Assembly: GCA_027315045.1 (NCBI GenBank)
Contig: DAHUZS010000082.1
Coordinates: forward strand, 1-52,429
DNA: 52,429 nt
Direction: 5' to 3'
Source: Acidimicrobiaceae bacterium
Lineage (GTDB): Bacteria > Actinomycetota > Acidimicrobiia > Acidimicrobiales > RAAP-2
This document shows positions 1-6,886 of this stretch, in pieces; the first letter of the stretch is position 1, and each line of letters starts with the position of its first letter. A program made the translations under genes and the position numbers. The notes under the pieces were generated by a model. That model saw only the letters and a list, made by a program, of their open reading frames with translations. It had not been told where the DNA came from and ran no database searches.

Positions 1-33
1 AGGAGGGGGCAACAGCCAAGTGGTGGATGTCCA

Positions 34-115
34 GTGTCAGGCAGGTACCGGGGTCAGTGTCGCCCAGGTGCCGGGGTCGCGTCCTGGGACTGTCAGCCAG
101 GTGGCGGTGCCACGG
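34..115. repeat. Degenerate direct repeat at left edge
   Basis: Three related copies are visible, beginning near 34, 57 and 90. They share a core of roughly GTGTC, then CAGGT, then RCCGGGG; the third copy is the most diverged. A fourth GTGTCA lies at 115. Multiple short repeats of this kind occur at the ends of some insertion sequences, but no transposase gene is visible and the window starts only 33 bases upstream, so this is only a candidate element end. The remaining bases of 1-235 hold no supported gene. Confidence 0.35.
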
Positions 116-235
116 TGTCAATCATGAACCGGGTCTGCACACATCGGGCTAGCAAATGGATGGGCAAGGGATGGGCACAGCGGTACAACAGGCCAAGAGG
201 TTTTGCCAGAATCTCCCGCTCATCTGGGATTTTGT

Positions 236-311
236 TGGCAGCCCCAACGGGATTCGAACCCGTGTCTCCACCTTGAGAGGGTGGTGTCCTTGGCCACTAG
301 ACGATGGGGCC
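236..311 (-). tRNA. tRNA-Glu (anticodon CTC)
   Basis: Read on the minus strand, the sequence folds as a complete cloverleaf. The acceptor arms are GGCCCCA and TGGGGCT, closed by a G1-U72 wobble. The anticodon stem is CCACC/GGTGG with loop CTCTCAA, giving anticodon CTC for GAG codons. The T arm contains GGTTCGAATCC. The discriminator is G73 and a CCA end is encoded at 236-238. The gene lies 28 nt downstream of tRNA-Gln on the same strand and is probably co-transcribed with it. Confidence 0.95.
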
Positions 312-339
312 CCGGAAACCGCTCGCGCGGACTCCGCAG

Positions 340-411
340 CTCGGGGGGGAGGACTCGAACCCCCAATAACAGGGCCAGAACCTGTCGTGTTGCCGATTAC
401 ACCACCCCCGA
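340..411 (-). tRNA. tRNA-Gln (anticodon CTG)
   Basis: The minus strand folds as a cloverleaf with acceptor arms TCGGGGG and CCCCCGA, so the first pair is U1-A72. The anticodon stem is ACAGG/CCTGT with loop TTCTGGC, giving anticodon CTG for CAG codons. The D arm GGTGTAATCGGCAACAC is typical of tRNA-Gln. No CCA is encoded. U1-A72 is the usual glutamine identity pair in organisms that make Gln-tRNA by transamidation of Glu-tRNA-Gln. The GluRS gene gltX lies about 700 nt upstream on the same strand. Confidence 0.95.
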
Positions 412-423
412 ACGGGCAGGGAG

Positions 424-429
424 AGGCTA
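424..429 (-). promoter_or_regulatory. Candidate -10 element for the tRNA pair
   Basis: On the minus strand the hexamer TAGCCT lies 12 nt upstream of the tRNA-Gln 5' end, in the gap after the DUF218 gene. It fits the TAnnnT pattern seen before many genes in this window. No convincing -35 box is visible at 16-18 nt spacing. The tRNAs could also be read through from the gltX side. Confidence 0.35.
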
Positions 430-463
430 CCCGATGGCGACATCAACACCGCTCGGGGGCTGG

Positions 464-1090
464 TCAACCAAGGCCGATGCTGAGCCGGCTGAGGTTGTGA
501 TAGCCGATGACCCGGCCAACCCCGACGGCCAGAGCCTCCTTCAAGAAGTAGGGGACCGTCCCGAATCCGTGGATCGGCGAGGTGTGGGTCGGAGCCGGAA
601 AGGGGACCAGCCCGAGCCCGCTGGCGATGGCCATGGACCGGTCCTCGTGGAAGGGATCGGTGGTGATCAGGATCGTGCGGTCCCCCCGACGATGGAGCAA
701 CTGGTCGGCATCGGCAAGGTTCTCGTAGCTGTCCGCTCCCCCGACCTCGACCACCGCCGATGATGGAACGCCGTGGTGCTCGAGGTAGGTGCCGCCCACC
801 TCGGACTCGCTGAACCGATCGCCCTTTTCCTTGGAGCCCGAGACCACGATGAGCGGCGCGCGACCCGCCCGATAGAGGGAGAGGGCTTCATCGAGCCGGG
901 CACGGAAGTCTGGAGAGGGAGTGCCGTTGTACTGGGCCGATCCCATCACCACGATCGCACTAGCGTGCGCGGCGCTCGACTCACGGGAGGTCAGCCACAC
1001 CTGGACGCCGGTCACGACGAAGTAGACGACGAGCGCGAGCAGGAGCACCACTGCGAGCCGAAGGGCCGCTCGCAGCGGCCACAGGAGCAC
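464..1090 (-). CDS. YdcF/SanA-like DUF218 membrane protein
   Basis: The 208-residue protein has one N-terminal membrane segment (about residues 10-28) followed by a DUF218 domain. Visible family features are the strand AIVVMGSAQYNGTPS, the helix RARLDEALSLYRAG, the strand IVVSGSKEKGDR, a conserved SYENLADA segment and ILITTDPFH. Proteins of this family (YdcF, SanA, ElyC) are linked to envelope integrity, and the substrate is generally unknown. The gene starts 10 nt after the gltX stop, so it is likely co-transcribed with it. The fold assignment is firm; the function is not. Confidence 0.85.
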   Translation of the reverse strand: MLLWPLRAALRLAVVLLLALVVYFVVTGVQVWLTSRESSAAHASAIVVMGSAQYNGTPSPDFRARLDEALSLYRAGRAPLIVVSGSKEKGDRFSESEVGGTYLEHHGVPSSAVVEVGGADSYENLADADQLLHRRGDRTILITTDPFHEDRSMAIASGLGLVPFPAPTHTSPIHGFGTVPYFLKEALAVGVGRVIGYHNLSRLSIGLG

Positions 1091-1100
1091 CGGTGCCGGC

Positions 1101-2552
1101 CTAGCCGGCGTCGAGCTTGGCCAACGCTCGCTGCAACCGCTCCAGCACCTCGGCCCGGCCTAGGAGCTCGAGGGGTTCGAAGAGCGGTGGGCCGACCGAC
1201 CGACCGGTCACGGCGATCCTGATCGGTGCCTGCCCCTTGCTCAGGTTCGTGCCGACCGACTCGACTGCGGCGCGGGTGACCGCTTGGATCGTCTCGCGGT
1301 GCCACTCGCTGTCCTCGTAGGCCCTGGTGACAGCCTCGAGGATCCGCCGGGCGAGCGGGTCCCCGAAGACCCTGGTCGTCCAGGCTCCCTCGTCGATGAC
1401 CGGTTCGGCAAGGAACAGGAAGTCGACCATCGCGGGCACCTCGGAGAGGAGCGAGACCCGGCCCTGGACCGAGGGGGCCACGGAGGCGAACACCTGCTCG
1501 TCGAAGCGCTCCGCCGGCCACGGCGGGGCCCCGGTCGGCGGGGCCCATCCGGCCGTGACCCGATCGGGGGAGACCCAGGGTCCGGCCGCCTCGACGAACG
1601 CTGCAGTGGACAGGTCCCGGATGTACTCCCCGTTCAGATGGGTCAGCTTCTTCACGTCGAAGAAGGCCGAGGCGTGGTGGATGTCCTCCAGCCGGAACTC
1701 GTCGATCATCGTCTGCAGGTCGACCTTCTCGCGGCCCCCCGGGGGGCTCCAACCAAGCAGGGCCAGGTAGTTGCGGAACGCCTCGGCCAGAAAGCCCTTG
1801 TCCCGGTAGTACTCCACGGCCACCTGGTCCCGGCGCTTGGACAGCTTCTTGCGCTGCTCATTCACCACCTGGGGGAGGTGGGCGAACGCCGGCAGACGCA
1901 CGGGGTCCGCCCCGTCGAGCGCCTCCCAGAGCAGGATCCCCTTGGGGGTCGTCGGCAGGAGGTCGTCGCCCCGGATCACATGAGAGATGGCGCTGTCCCG
2001 GTCGTCCACCGCGTTGGCGAGGACGAACAACGGCTGACCCGAGGACTTGACGCAGACGAAGTCCTCCATAGCCGAGTGCGGAAACTCGACGTCCCCCCGG
2101 ATGATGTCGTGCACGACCGTCGTCCCGGTCTCGGGCGTGCGGAACCGCAGCGCGGTGGTCGGACCGCGCTCGAGCGCCCGATCCCGGCAGTGCCCGTCGT
2201 AGCCGGGGATGGGGTTGTCACGGGTGCGGGCGAGCACCTCCTCGCGGGTGCAGTCGCAGGCGTAGAGGTGGCCAGCCGACCAGAGCTGCTCGACAACCTC
2301 GGCGTAGCGGTCGGTGCGCGCCGACTGGTAGTAGGGGCCCTCGTCGGCGTCCATGCCCAGCCACGAGAGCCCGCCGATGATCGCCTCGACGAGCGAGCTC
2401 TGGCTGCGTTCCTCGTCGGTGTCCTCGATCCGAAGCACGAACACCCCGCCCTGGTTCCGGGCGAAGAGCCAGTTGAAGAGGGCCGTTCTCGCGTTGCCGA
2501 CGTGCAGGTAGCCGGTCGGCGAGGGCGCGAACCGGACGCGGGGGGCGCTCAC
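1101..2552 (-). CDS. gltX: Glutamyl-tRNA synthetase
   Basis: This class I synthetase charges tRNA-Glu with glutamate. The 483-residue length is normal. The HIGH-like signature is PSPTGYLHVGN (about residues 10-20) and the KMSKS-like loop is KKLSKR (about 235-240). Cysteines at about 99, 101 and 122 lie where zinc-binding GluRS enzymes have their zinc knuckle. The start is GTG. The next gene upstream, a ferredoxin, ends 25 nt away. No glutaminyl-tRNA synthetase is seen in the window and tRNA-Gln lies just downstream, so a non-discriminating enzyme acting on both tRNAs is plausible; this is inference. Confidence 0.96.
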   Translation of the reverse strand: MSAPRVRFAPSPTGYLHVGNARTALFNWLFARNQGGVFVLRIEDTDEERSQSSLVEAIIGGLSWLGMDADEGPYYQSARTDRYAEVVEQLWSAGHLYACDCTREEVLARTRDNPIPGYDGHCRDRALERGPTTALRFRTPETGTTVVHDIIRGDVEFPHSAMEDFVCVKSSGQPLFVLANAVDDRDSAISHVIRGDDLLPTTPKGILLWEALDGADPVRLPAFAHLPQVVNEQRKKLSKRRDQVAVEYYRDKGFLAEAFRNYLALLGWSPPGGREKVDLQTMIDEFRLEDIHHASAFFDVKKLTHLNGEYIRDLSTAAFVEAAGPWVSPDRVTAGWAPPTGAPPWPAERFDEQVFASVAPSVQGRVSLLSEVPAMVDFLFLAEPVIDEGAWTTRVFGDPLARRILEAVTRAYEDSEWHRETIQAVTRAAVESVGTNLSKGQAPIRIAVTGRSVGPPLFEPLELLGRAEVLERLQRALAKLDAG

Positions 2553-2577
2553 CGCCGGGGCCCGGAGGACCGGGGGG

Positions 2578-2772
2578 CTACTCGTCGACCAGGGAGATGG
2601 ACTGGGTCGGACAGCTTCGCACCGCCTCCTCGAGCTTCGCGCGCATGGACTCGGGCTGGTGCTCTTGGAGCACGTAGAGGTAGCCGTCGTCGCGCACCTC
2701 GAAGATCTCGGGCAGGAGGCTCATGCAGACCGCGTTGCTGGCACAGCGATCGAAGTCGACGACGATCTTCAC
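2578..2772 (-). CDS. Small 3Fe-4S type ferredoxin
   Basis: This acidic 64-residue ferredoxin begins VKIVVDFDRC and has the spacing C-x5-C near the N-terminus (CASNAVC) plus a single CP near the C-terminus (SCPTQS). That three-cysteine arrangement is typical of single-cluster 3Fe-4S ferredoxins in actinobacteria, many of which serve cytochrome P450s. No P450 gene is present here. I chose the GTG at 2772 because GGAGG lies about 5 nt before it; the GTG two codons earlier would directly abut the ribosome site. The gene sits between the ABC1 kinase and gltX on the same strand. Confidence 0.88.
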   Translation of the reverse strand: MKIVVDFDRCASNAVCMSLLPEIFEVRDDGYLYVLQEHQPESMRAKLEEAVRSCPTQSISLVDE

Positions 2773-2805
2773 GGCCACCTCCGTGTTCCCACCCGCTCGG
2801 CGCCC

Positions 2806-4344
2806 TCACTCTACCGGCGGACGCTCCGGCCCTCCGAACTGGGCACCCGAGGCGTTTGGATCGAGCTCGGGGGCGTTCTCGAGCAGCTGGCCGAAGAACT
2901 CCTTGTCCCGCAGGAGCGGCACATCGGCCAGGAACAGCCGGCCGTATCGCTCGAAGTACATGAGCTGCTTGGACAACAAGAAGGTGCCGCGGTCGAACTC
3001 CGAGAACAGACCGCCCGACTGGTCGGCCAGCCGCCGGACCCGGCGCTGGAAGCGGAGACGCCGCACGATCGAGCGCAGGCTGCGCTGGTGGGCCTCCACC
3101 CCCTGGGCCCGGGCCAGTTGCAGCTGCACCGCCTGGAACAAGCCGGCCAGGGAGAACTCCCCGAAGGGACGGGTGAGGGTGGGCTCGACCAGCTGGCGGA
3201 TGAAGGCCGCCATCTGGCGCTCGTCCATGCCGACGGCCATCCCGAGGGCCGGGCCGTAGGTCTTCACCAAGTGGTCGGTGATCTCGTCCCACGCCGCCTC
3301 CTCCCCCAGGGCGGCGGCCAAGAGCCGGAGAACGAAGCGGTGGGTAGCCGGATCGAGCCGGCCGACGATCCCCCAGTCGACCATCCCAATCCGCCCGTCC
3401 CGGAGGAGCAGCATGTTGCCGGCGTGGGCGTCCCCGTGGAACAGCCCCCGACGAACCACACCGAGGAAGAACAGGCGGACGATCTCCTCGATGAGGGGGG
3501 CCGGGTCGACGCCGAGCTCGGCCACCATGGCCAGGTCGTCGATCGGCACGCCGTCGAGCAGCTCCATGGTGAGCACGTTGGGGCCCGACAGCTCGGGGTA
3601 CGGCTCGGGGACGACGACCCGGGGCAGGTCGACCTCGGCCAGCAGGCGCCGCACGTTGGCCATGGTCCGGGCCTCGTTGCGCAGGTCCATCTCCTCGCCC
3701 ACCTGGATCCGGAAGCCGTCGACCATCTGGAGGACCGATCCGGCCATCTGATCCCCGGTCTGTCGAGCCAGCACTTCGAAGAGCGGCTGCATCAGGTCGA
3801 GGTCCGTGGCCAGCTGGTGCTCGATGCGGGGCCGGATGATCTTGACCGCCACCAATCGGCCATCGCGCAGCGTGGCGCGGTGGACGACGGCGATGGACGC
3901 GCGGCCGACCGGCTCGGGGTCGATGTCCTTGAAGACCTCGTGCATGCTCACGCCGAGGTCCTCTTCCACCCGGAACCGCACCTCGGCGAAGGGCACTGGG
4001 GGGCCTGTGTCGAGGCAGGACCGGAACTCCTCGGCCACCTCCTCGCCGAACATCCCCGGTGCCGACGCCATCACCTGGCCGAACTTGATGAACGTCCCGC
4101 CGAGGTCCTCGAAGCTGAGGCGGAGCGGCCGGGCGAAGGCGGCCGGGGCCAGCTTGTGATGCGGACGATCGAACAGGTGGCGCGCCGCGACCGGCAGGAA
4201 ATGGCGCGTCGTGACCTCGGCGATCTGCACCCCCCGGCGGGCCAGGGCGGCCGGTCCCGGCTCTGGGAGCCGTCGCGGGTGGATCCGGGGCTGCCCTTCG
4301 TCGACGCCCCAGTCGCCGTCCAAGACGCCATCGCCACCAGACAC
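2806..4344 (-). CDS. ABC1/ADCK (UbiB/AarF-like) atypical kinase
   Basis: The 512-residue protein belongs to the UbiB/ABC1 family of atypical kinases or ATPases that support quinone biology. The family KxGQ motif appears as KFGQ (residues 87-90). The alanine-rich nucleotide loop is GRASIAVVHRA (about 147-157), with the ATP-contacting lysine in VAVKII (about 168). The catalytic and metal-binding region reads HGDAHAGN followed by MVDWG. In the loop the usual GQVH is AVVH. The GTG start has no Shine-Dalgarno sequence but TAGCCT lies 8 nt upstream, suggesting a leaderless mRNA that leads the operon with ferredoxin, gltX and DUF218. The substrate cannot be read from sequence. Confidence 0.88.
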   Translation of the reverse strand: MSGGDGVLDGDWGVDEGQPRIHPRRLPEPGPAALARRGVQIAEVTTRHFLPVAARHLFDRPHHKLAPAAFARPLRLSFEDLGGTFIKFGQVMASAPGMFGEEVAEEFRSCLDTGPPVPFAEVRFRVEEDLGVSMHEVFKDIDPEPVGRASIAVVHRATLRDGRLVAVKIIRPRIEHQLATDLDLMQPLFEVLARQTGDQMAGSVLQMVDGFRIQVGEEMDLRNEARTMANVRRLLAEVDLPRVVVPEPYPELSGPNVLTMELLDGVPIDDLAMVAELGVDPAPLIEEIVRLFFLGVVRRGLFHGDAHAGNMLLLRDGRIGMVDWGIVGRLDPATHRFVLRLLAAALGEEAAWDEITDHLVKTYGPALGMAVGMDERQMAAFIRQLVEPTLTRPFGEFSLAGLFQAVQLQLARAQGVEAHQRSLRSIVRRLRFQRRVRRLADQSGGLFSEFDRGTFLLSKQLMYFERYGRLFLADVPLLRDKEFFGQLLENAPELDPNASGAQFGGPERPPVE

Positions 4345-4352
4345 CGACAGGC

Positions 4353-4358
4353 AGGCTA
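4353..4358 (-). promoter_or_regulatory. -10 element of putative leaderless promoter, ABC1 kinase
   Basis: TAGCCT on the minus strand is separated by 8 nt from the GTG at 4344. A start site 6-9 nt after a -10 box would fall on or next to that GTG. No ribosome-binding site is present in the gap. Confidence 0.45.
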
Positions 4359-4408
4359 GAGCAGCGTTCCGGGCCCAGGCCCCCGGGAGACCGGGGGGTC
4401 AGCGTGCG

Positions 4409-4609
4409 CTACGCGACCCGCCCGGCCGATCGTCGGCGGCGCCTCCCCAAGGAACCAAGGGGGGAGCGGGACCGCCCCCACCGGTCCGACCACCGACGCA
4501 CCTCGCCGAGCAGCTCGGACACGTCGGCCACCGAGGCGAGCACGGTCAGGACCCCGTCGTCAATGTCGATCTCGAGGACCTGGAGCCGAAGAGAGGACCT
4601 GGACCGCAC
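4409..4609 (-). CDS. Possible small hypothetical protein
   Basis: A 66-codon frame opens with GTG. Its middle reads RLQVLEIDIDDGVLTVLAS followed by VADVSELLGEVRRW, which looks like strand-strand-helix protein with normal amino acid composition. The tail is very basic (GRRRRRSAGRV). No clear ribosome-binding site is seen, and I recognise no family. It lies just downstream of the crotonase gene on the same strand. The peptide character is the only support, so it may be spurious. Confidence 0.3.
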   Translation of the reverse strand: MRSRSSLRLQVLEIDIDDGVLTVLASVADVSELLGEVRRWSDRWGRSRSPLGSLGRRRRRSAGRVA

Positions 4610-4625
4610 CTGCTGATATTGATGT

Positions 4626-4649
4626 GGTCCCCGGGTCCCCGGGTCCCCG
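4626..4649. repeat. Three perfect copies of an 8-bp tandem repeat
   Basis: The unit GGTCCCCG is repeated three times without a mismatch, followed by a further G and a similar CACCGGGC segment. Each unit contains a self-complementary CCCCGGG junction. It sits between the crotonase stop codon and the possible small gene. The repeat is certain; a function is not shown. Confidence 0.75.
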
Positions 4650-4692
4650 GCACCGGGCACGGCGCACCCGCGCCGCACCCGCCGCCCCCGGT

Positions 4693-5550
4693 TCAGGGCT
4701 CGTAGGGCGGCTCCCCGCTCCAGGGGAACCAGGGCGGCAGATCGGCGCTCGGGGTGAGCGTCCAGCGGGCGGGGCGCTTCTCCAAGAAGGCGCTGACCCC
4801 CTCGGCGGCGTCGGCCATCCGCCCGGTGTCGTAGATGGCCCGGGAGTCGATCCGGTGGGCCGCCATGGGGTGGTCGGCGCCGAGCATGTCCCAGAGGAGC
4901 CGCCTGGTGATGACGGCCGAGACCGGGGCGACGCTGGCCGCCATCTCCCGGGCGAGGCCCTGGGCCACCTCGAGGACCTGGTCCGCCGGGTGCACGCTGC
5001 GGACCAGACCGCCCTCCAGCGCCTCCTGGGCACCGAACACCCGCCCCGTGAGGCACCACTCGAGGGCGCGGGAGATCCCCACCACCCGGGGCAGGAACCA
5101 GCTGGCGGCGCCGTCGGGCACGATCCCCCGGGCGCCGAAGACGAAGCCGACCTTCGCCCCCTCGGCCAGCACCCGGACGTCCATCGGCAACGTCATCGAC
5201 ACCCCGATCCCCACCGCCGAGCCATTCATGGCCGCGATCACCGGCTTGAGCGACCGGAAGATCCGCAGGGTGAGGATCCCACCGCCGTCGCGCGGCGCCG
5301 ACCCGTCGGCCCGGCCCAGCCGGGACTGGTCGAAGGTACCAGCGCCGGCCCCGAGATCAGCCCCGGCGCAGAACGCCCGGCCGGCCCCGGTGACCACCAC
5401 GGCGCGGACGGTGTCGTCGGCGTCGGTCCGGTCGAAGGCGGCGAGCAGCTCCTCGCCCATGGCCCCGTTGAAGGCGTTCAGCCGATCGGGACGGTTGAGG
5501 GTGATAGTGGCGACGCCGTCGGCGACGTCGTAGGTGAGCGTGGTGGCCAT
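4693..5550 (-). CDS. Crotonase-family protein (non-canonical active site)
   Basis: This 285-residue protein has the crotonase fold: ATITLNRPDRLNAF near the N-terminus, VVVTGAGRAFCAGADL for the oxyanion hole, and AAMNGSAVGIGVSM for the second half. I placed the start at the ATG at 5550 because AGGGGAGA lies just upstream. The two glutamates of classical enoyl-CoA hydratase are absent: the GGGCEL position is serine (GVSMTL) and the QPE position is not glutamate. The region GIVPDGAASWFLPR resembles a separate crotonase subgroup with GIVPE at this place. It probably acts on an acyl-CoA, but the reaction is uncertain. Confidence 0.85.
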   Translation of the reverse strand: MATTLTYDVADGVATITLNRPDRLNAFNGAMGEELLAAFDRTDADDTVRAVVVTGAGRAFCAGADLGAGAGTFDQSRLGRADGSAPRDGGGILTLRIFRSLKPVIAAMNGSAVGIGVSMTLPMDVRVLAEGAKVGFVFGARGIVPDGAASWFLPRVVGISRALEWCLTGRVFGAQEALEGGLVRSVHPADQVLEVAQGLAREMAASVAPVSAVITRRLLWDMLGADHPMAAHRIDSRAIYDTGRMADAAEGVSAFLEKRPARWTLTPSADLPPWFPWSGEPPYEP

Positions 5551-5602
5551 GGTCTCCCCTCGCTTGGCGGCCCATCGGCGCCGGCGCCCTCGGTCGGGAC
5601 GC

Positions 5603-5608
5603 AAGCTA
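5603..5608 (-). promoter_or_regulatory. Candidate -10 of the crotonase gene
   Basis: TAGCTT on the minus strand, preceded by GG, lies 52 nt before the ATG at 5550 and would give a leader of about 45 nt carrying the ribosome-binding site. No good -35 hexamer is visible. Confidence 0.35.
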
Positions 5609-5695
5609 CCGCCCCGGCGAAGCGGCGGCCGGTCCGACAGTCCGGGGCCCTCGAACCGGCCCCGGCCGATACCCCGGTTCCGCCGGGCCCCCCAT

Positions 5696-5701
5696 TAGTG
5701 T
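5696..5701 (+). promoter_or_regulatory. -10 element of putative leaderless promoter, PIN-TRAM gene
   Basis: TAGTGT ends 9 nt before the GTG at 5711. No Shine-Dalgarno sequence lies in the gap, so transcription could begin at the start codon. Confidence 0.4.
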
Positions 5702-5710
5702 CGATGCAGA

Positions 5711-6865
5711 GTGCTGTTCGTCGAGCTCTTCCGCCTGGCCCTGGTCCTCATGGGGGCCCTCGCCGGCTACGAGCTGGGCCATTCCCCCCACTCCTCGACC
5801 GGACAGGTGGTCGGCCTGGTCCTCGGCGCCCTGGTCGCCTACGTCTTCGGCGGGGTCGTCGGCCGCCTGCTGCGGCGCCAGGGCATGCGGGCGGCCGAGC
5901 GCTTTGACCGTATCCCCCCCGGCGAGCTCTTCGCCGGCACCTTGACCGGCATCGCCGCCTTCCTGCTCGGCGCGGCCCTGAGCGTGCCCCTCCTGGTTCT
6001 GGTCCACTCGCCGGTCACCTGGCCGGCGGCGGCGGCGATCTCGCTCACCGTCACCTTCATCGGGTTCGAAGTCGGCATGGCCAAGGGTCGACAGGTCGTC
6101 GCGGCGGCCGGACTCGGCAGGATCCTCGCCCCGCCGGCCGAGCCACCGCCGGGCTACGCCCTCCTGGTCGACAGCTCGGCCGCCATGACCCCGTTCCTGC
6201 TCGTCCTCGGCCGCTACGGCCTCCTGGTCGGCGGGCTGGTTGTGCCCCGCTTCGTGATCGACCAGCTCCAGACGATGGCGGCCGGGCCGGACCCGGTCTC
6301 CTCGCGCCGGGCCCGGCGGGGGCTGGAGCGGCTCGACGTCCTGCGCGACCTGCACATCCCGGTGCACGTGGCCGAGAACGAGGTCCCCGAGATCGACGAT
6401 CTGACCGACCGGCTGGTCGAGGTGGCCCGGCGCCTCGGACTACGCCTGGTCACCTGCTCGGGACCGGTGAAGGAGGCGGCCAAGCGCCGCGGGGTGGCGG
6501 TGACCGACCTGCGGCCCCTGGCCACCGACCTCACCCCGGACCACATGCCCGGCGAGCAGCTGGTCATCGACCTCATCAAGGAGGGGAACCAGCCCCGGCA
6601 GGCGGCCGGCTATCTGGCCGACGGCGATCTCGTGATCGTGAACGATGCCGCCCACATGATCGGGCGTGAGAACGTGGTGATCGAGGTGCTGTCGACCCGG
6701 CGGACCAACCAGGGCCTGCTGGTCTTCGCCCGGCTGGCCGACCGGCCGTCCAATGCCGGACCGATCCTCACCGGCGACGCGTCGGACACGACGCCCATCG
6801 AGGGTGACACGAACAACGGGGACGGGGCCGCCGCCGAGGTACCCGAGCAGATCGGCGTCGACTGA
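5711..6865 (+). CDS. PIN-TRAM membrane protein, degenerate active site (YacL-like)
   Basis: The 384-residue protein follows the YacL plan. Four hydrophobic segments occupy about residues 1-135. A PIN domain begins at LLVDSSAAM (about 155) and a TRAM domain runs from HMPGEQL to LLVFARLADRP (about 277-340). An acidic C-terminal tail follows. PIN domains are usually metal-dependent RNases. Here the first aspartate (VDSS) and the one in IDDLTDRL remain, but the usual DGR is TPF, the ELQ glutamate is glutamine (DQLQ), and the TND near the end is TCS. Nuclease activity is therefore doubtful. It may act as an RNA-binding or structural membrane protein. Confidence 0.85.
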   Translation: MLFVELFRLALVLMGALAGYELGHSPHSSTGQVVGLVLGALVAYVFGGVVGRLLRRQGMRAAERFDRIPPGELFAGTLTGIAAFLLGAALSVPLLVLVHSPVTWPAAAAISLTVTFIGFEVGMAKGRQVVAAAGLGRILAPPAEPPPGYALLVDSSAAMTPFLLVLGRYGLLVGGLVVPRFVIDQLQTMAAGPDPVSSRRARRGLERLDVLRDLHIPVHVAENEVPEIDDLTDRLVEVARRLGLRLVTCSGPVKEAAKRRGVAVTDLRPLATDLTPDHMPGEQLVIDLIKEGNQPRQAAGYLADGDLVIVNDAAHMIGRENVVIEVLSTRRTNQGLLVFARLADRPSNAGPILTGDASDTTPIEGDTNNGDGAAAEVPEQIGVD

Positions 6866-6886
6866 GAGCCCCCGCCCAGCGCCGGC

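Larger units (their letters stand above)
4345..4692. other. 348-bp interval without a firm gene
   Basis: The interval lies downstream of the crotonase gene and upstream of the ABC1 kinase gene. It contains the -10 candidate for the kinase, a short minus-strand reading frame described separately, and a perfect 8-bp tandem repeat. Nothing else is supported. Confidence 0.6.

Noticed and set aside
1284-2963. Plus-strand frame of about 560 codons opposite gltX
   Set aside because: It mirrors gltX codon structure and has no recognisable domain; gltX motifs on the minus strand are clear.
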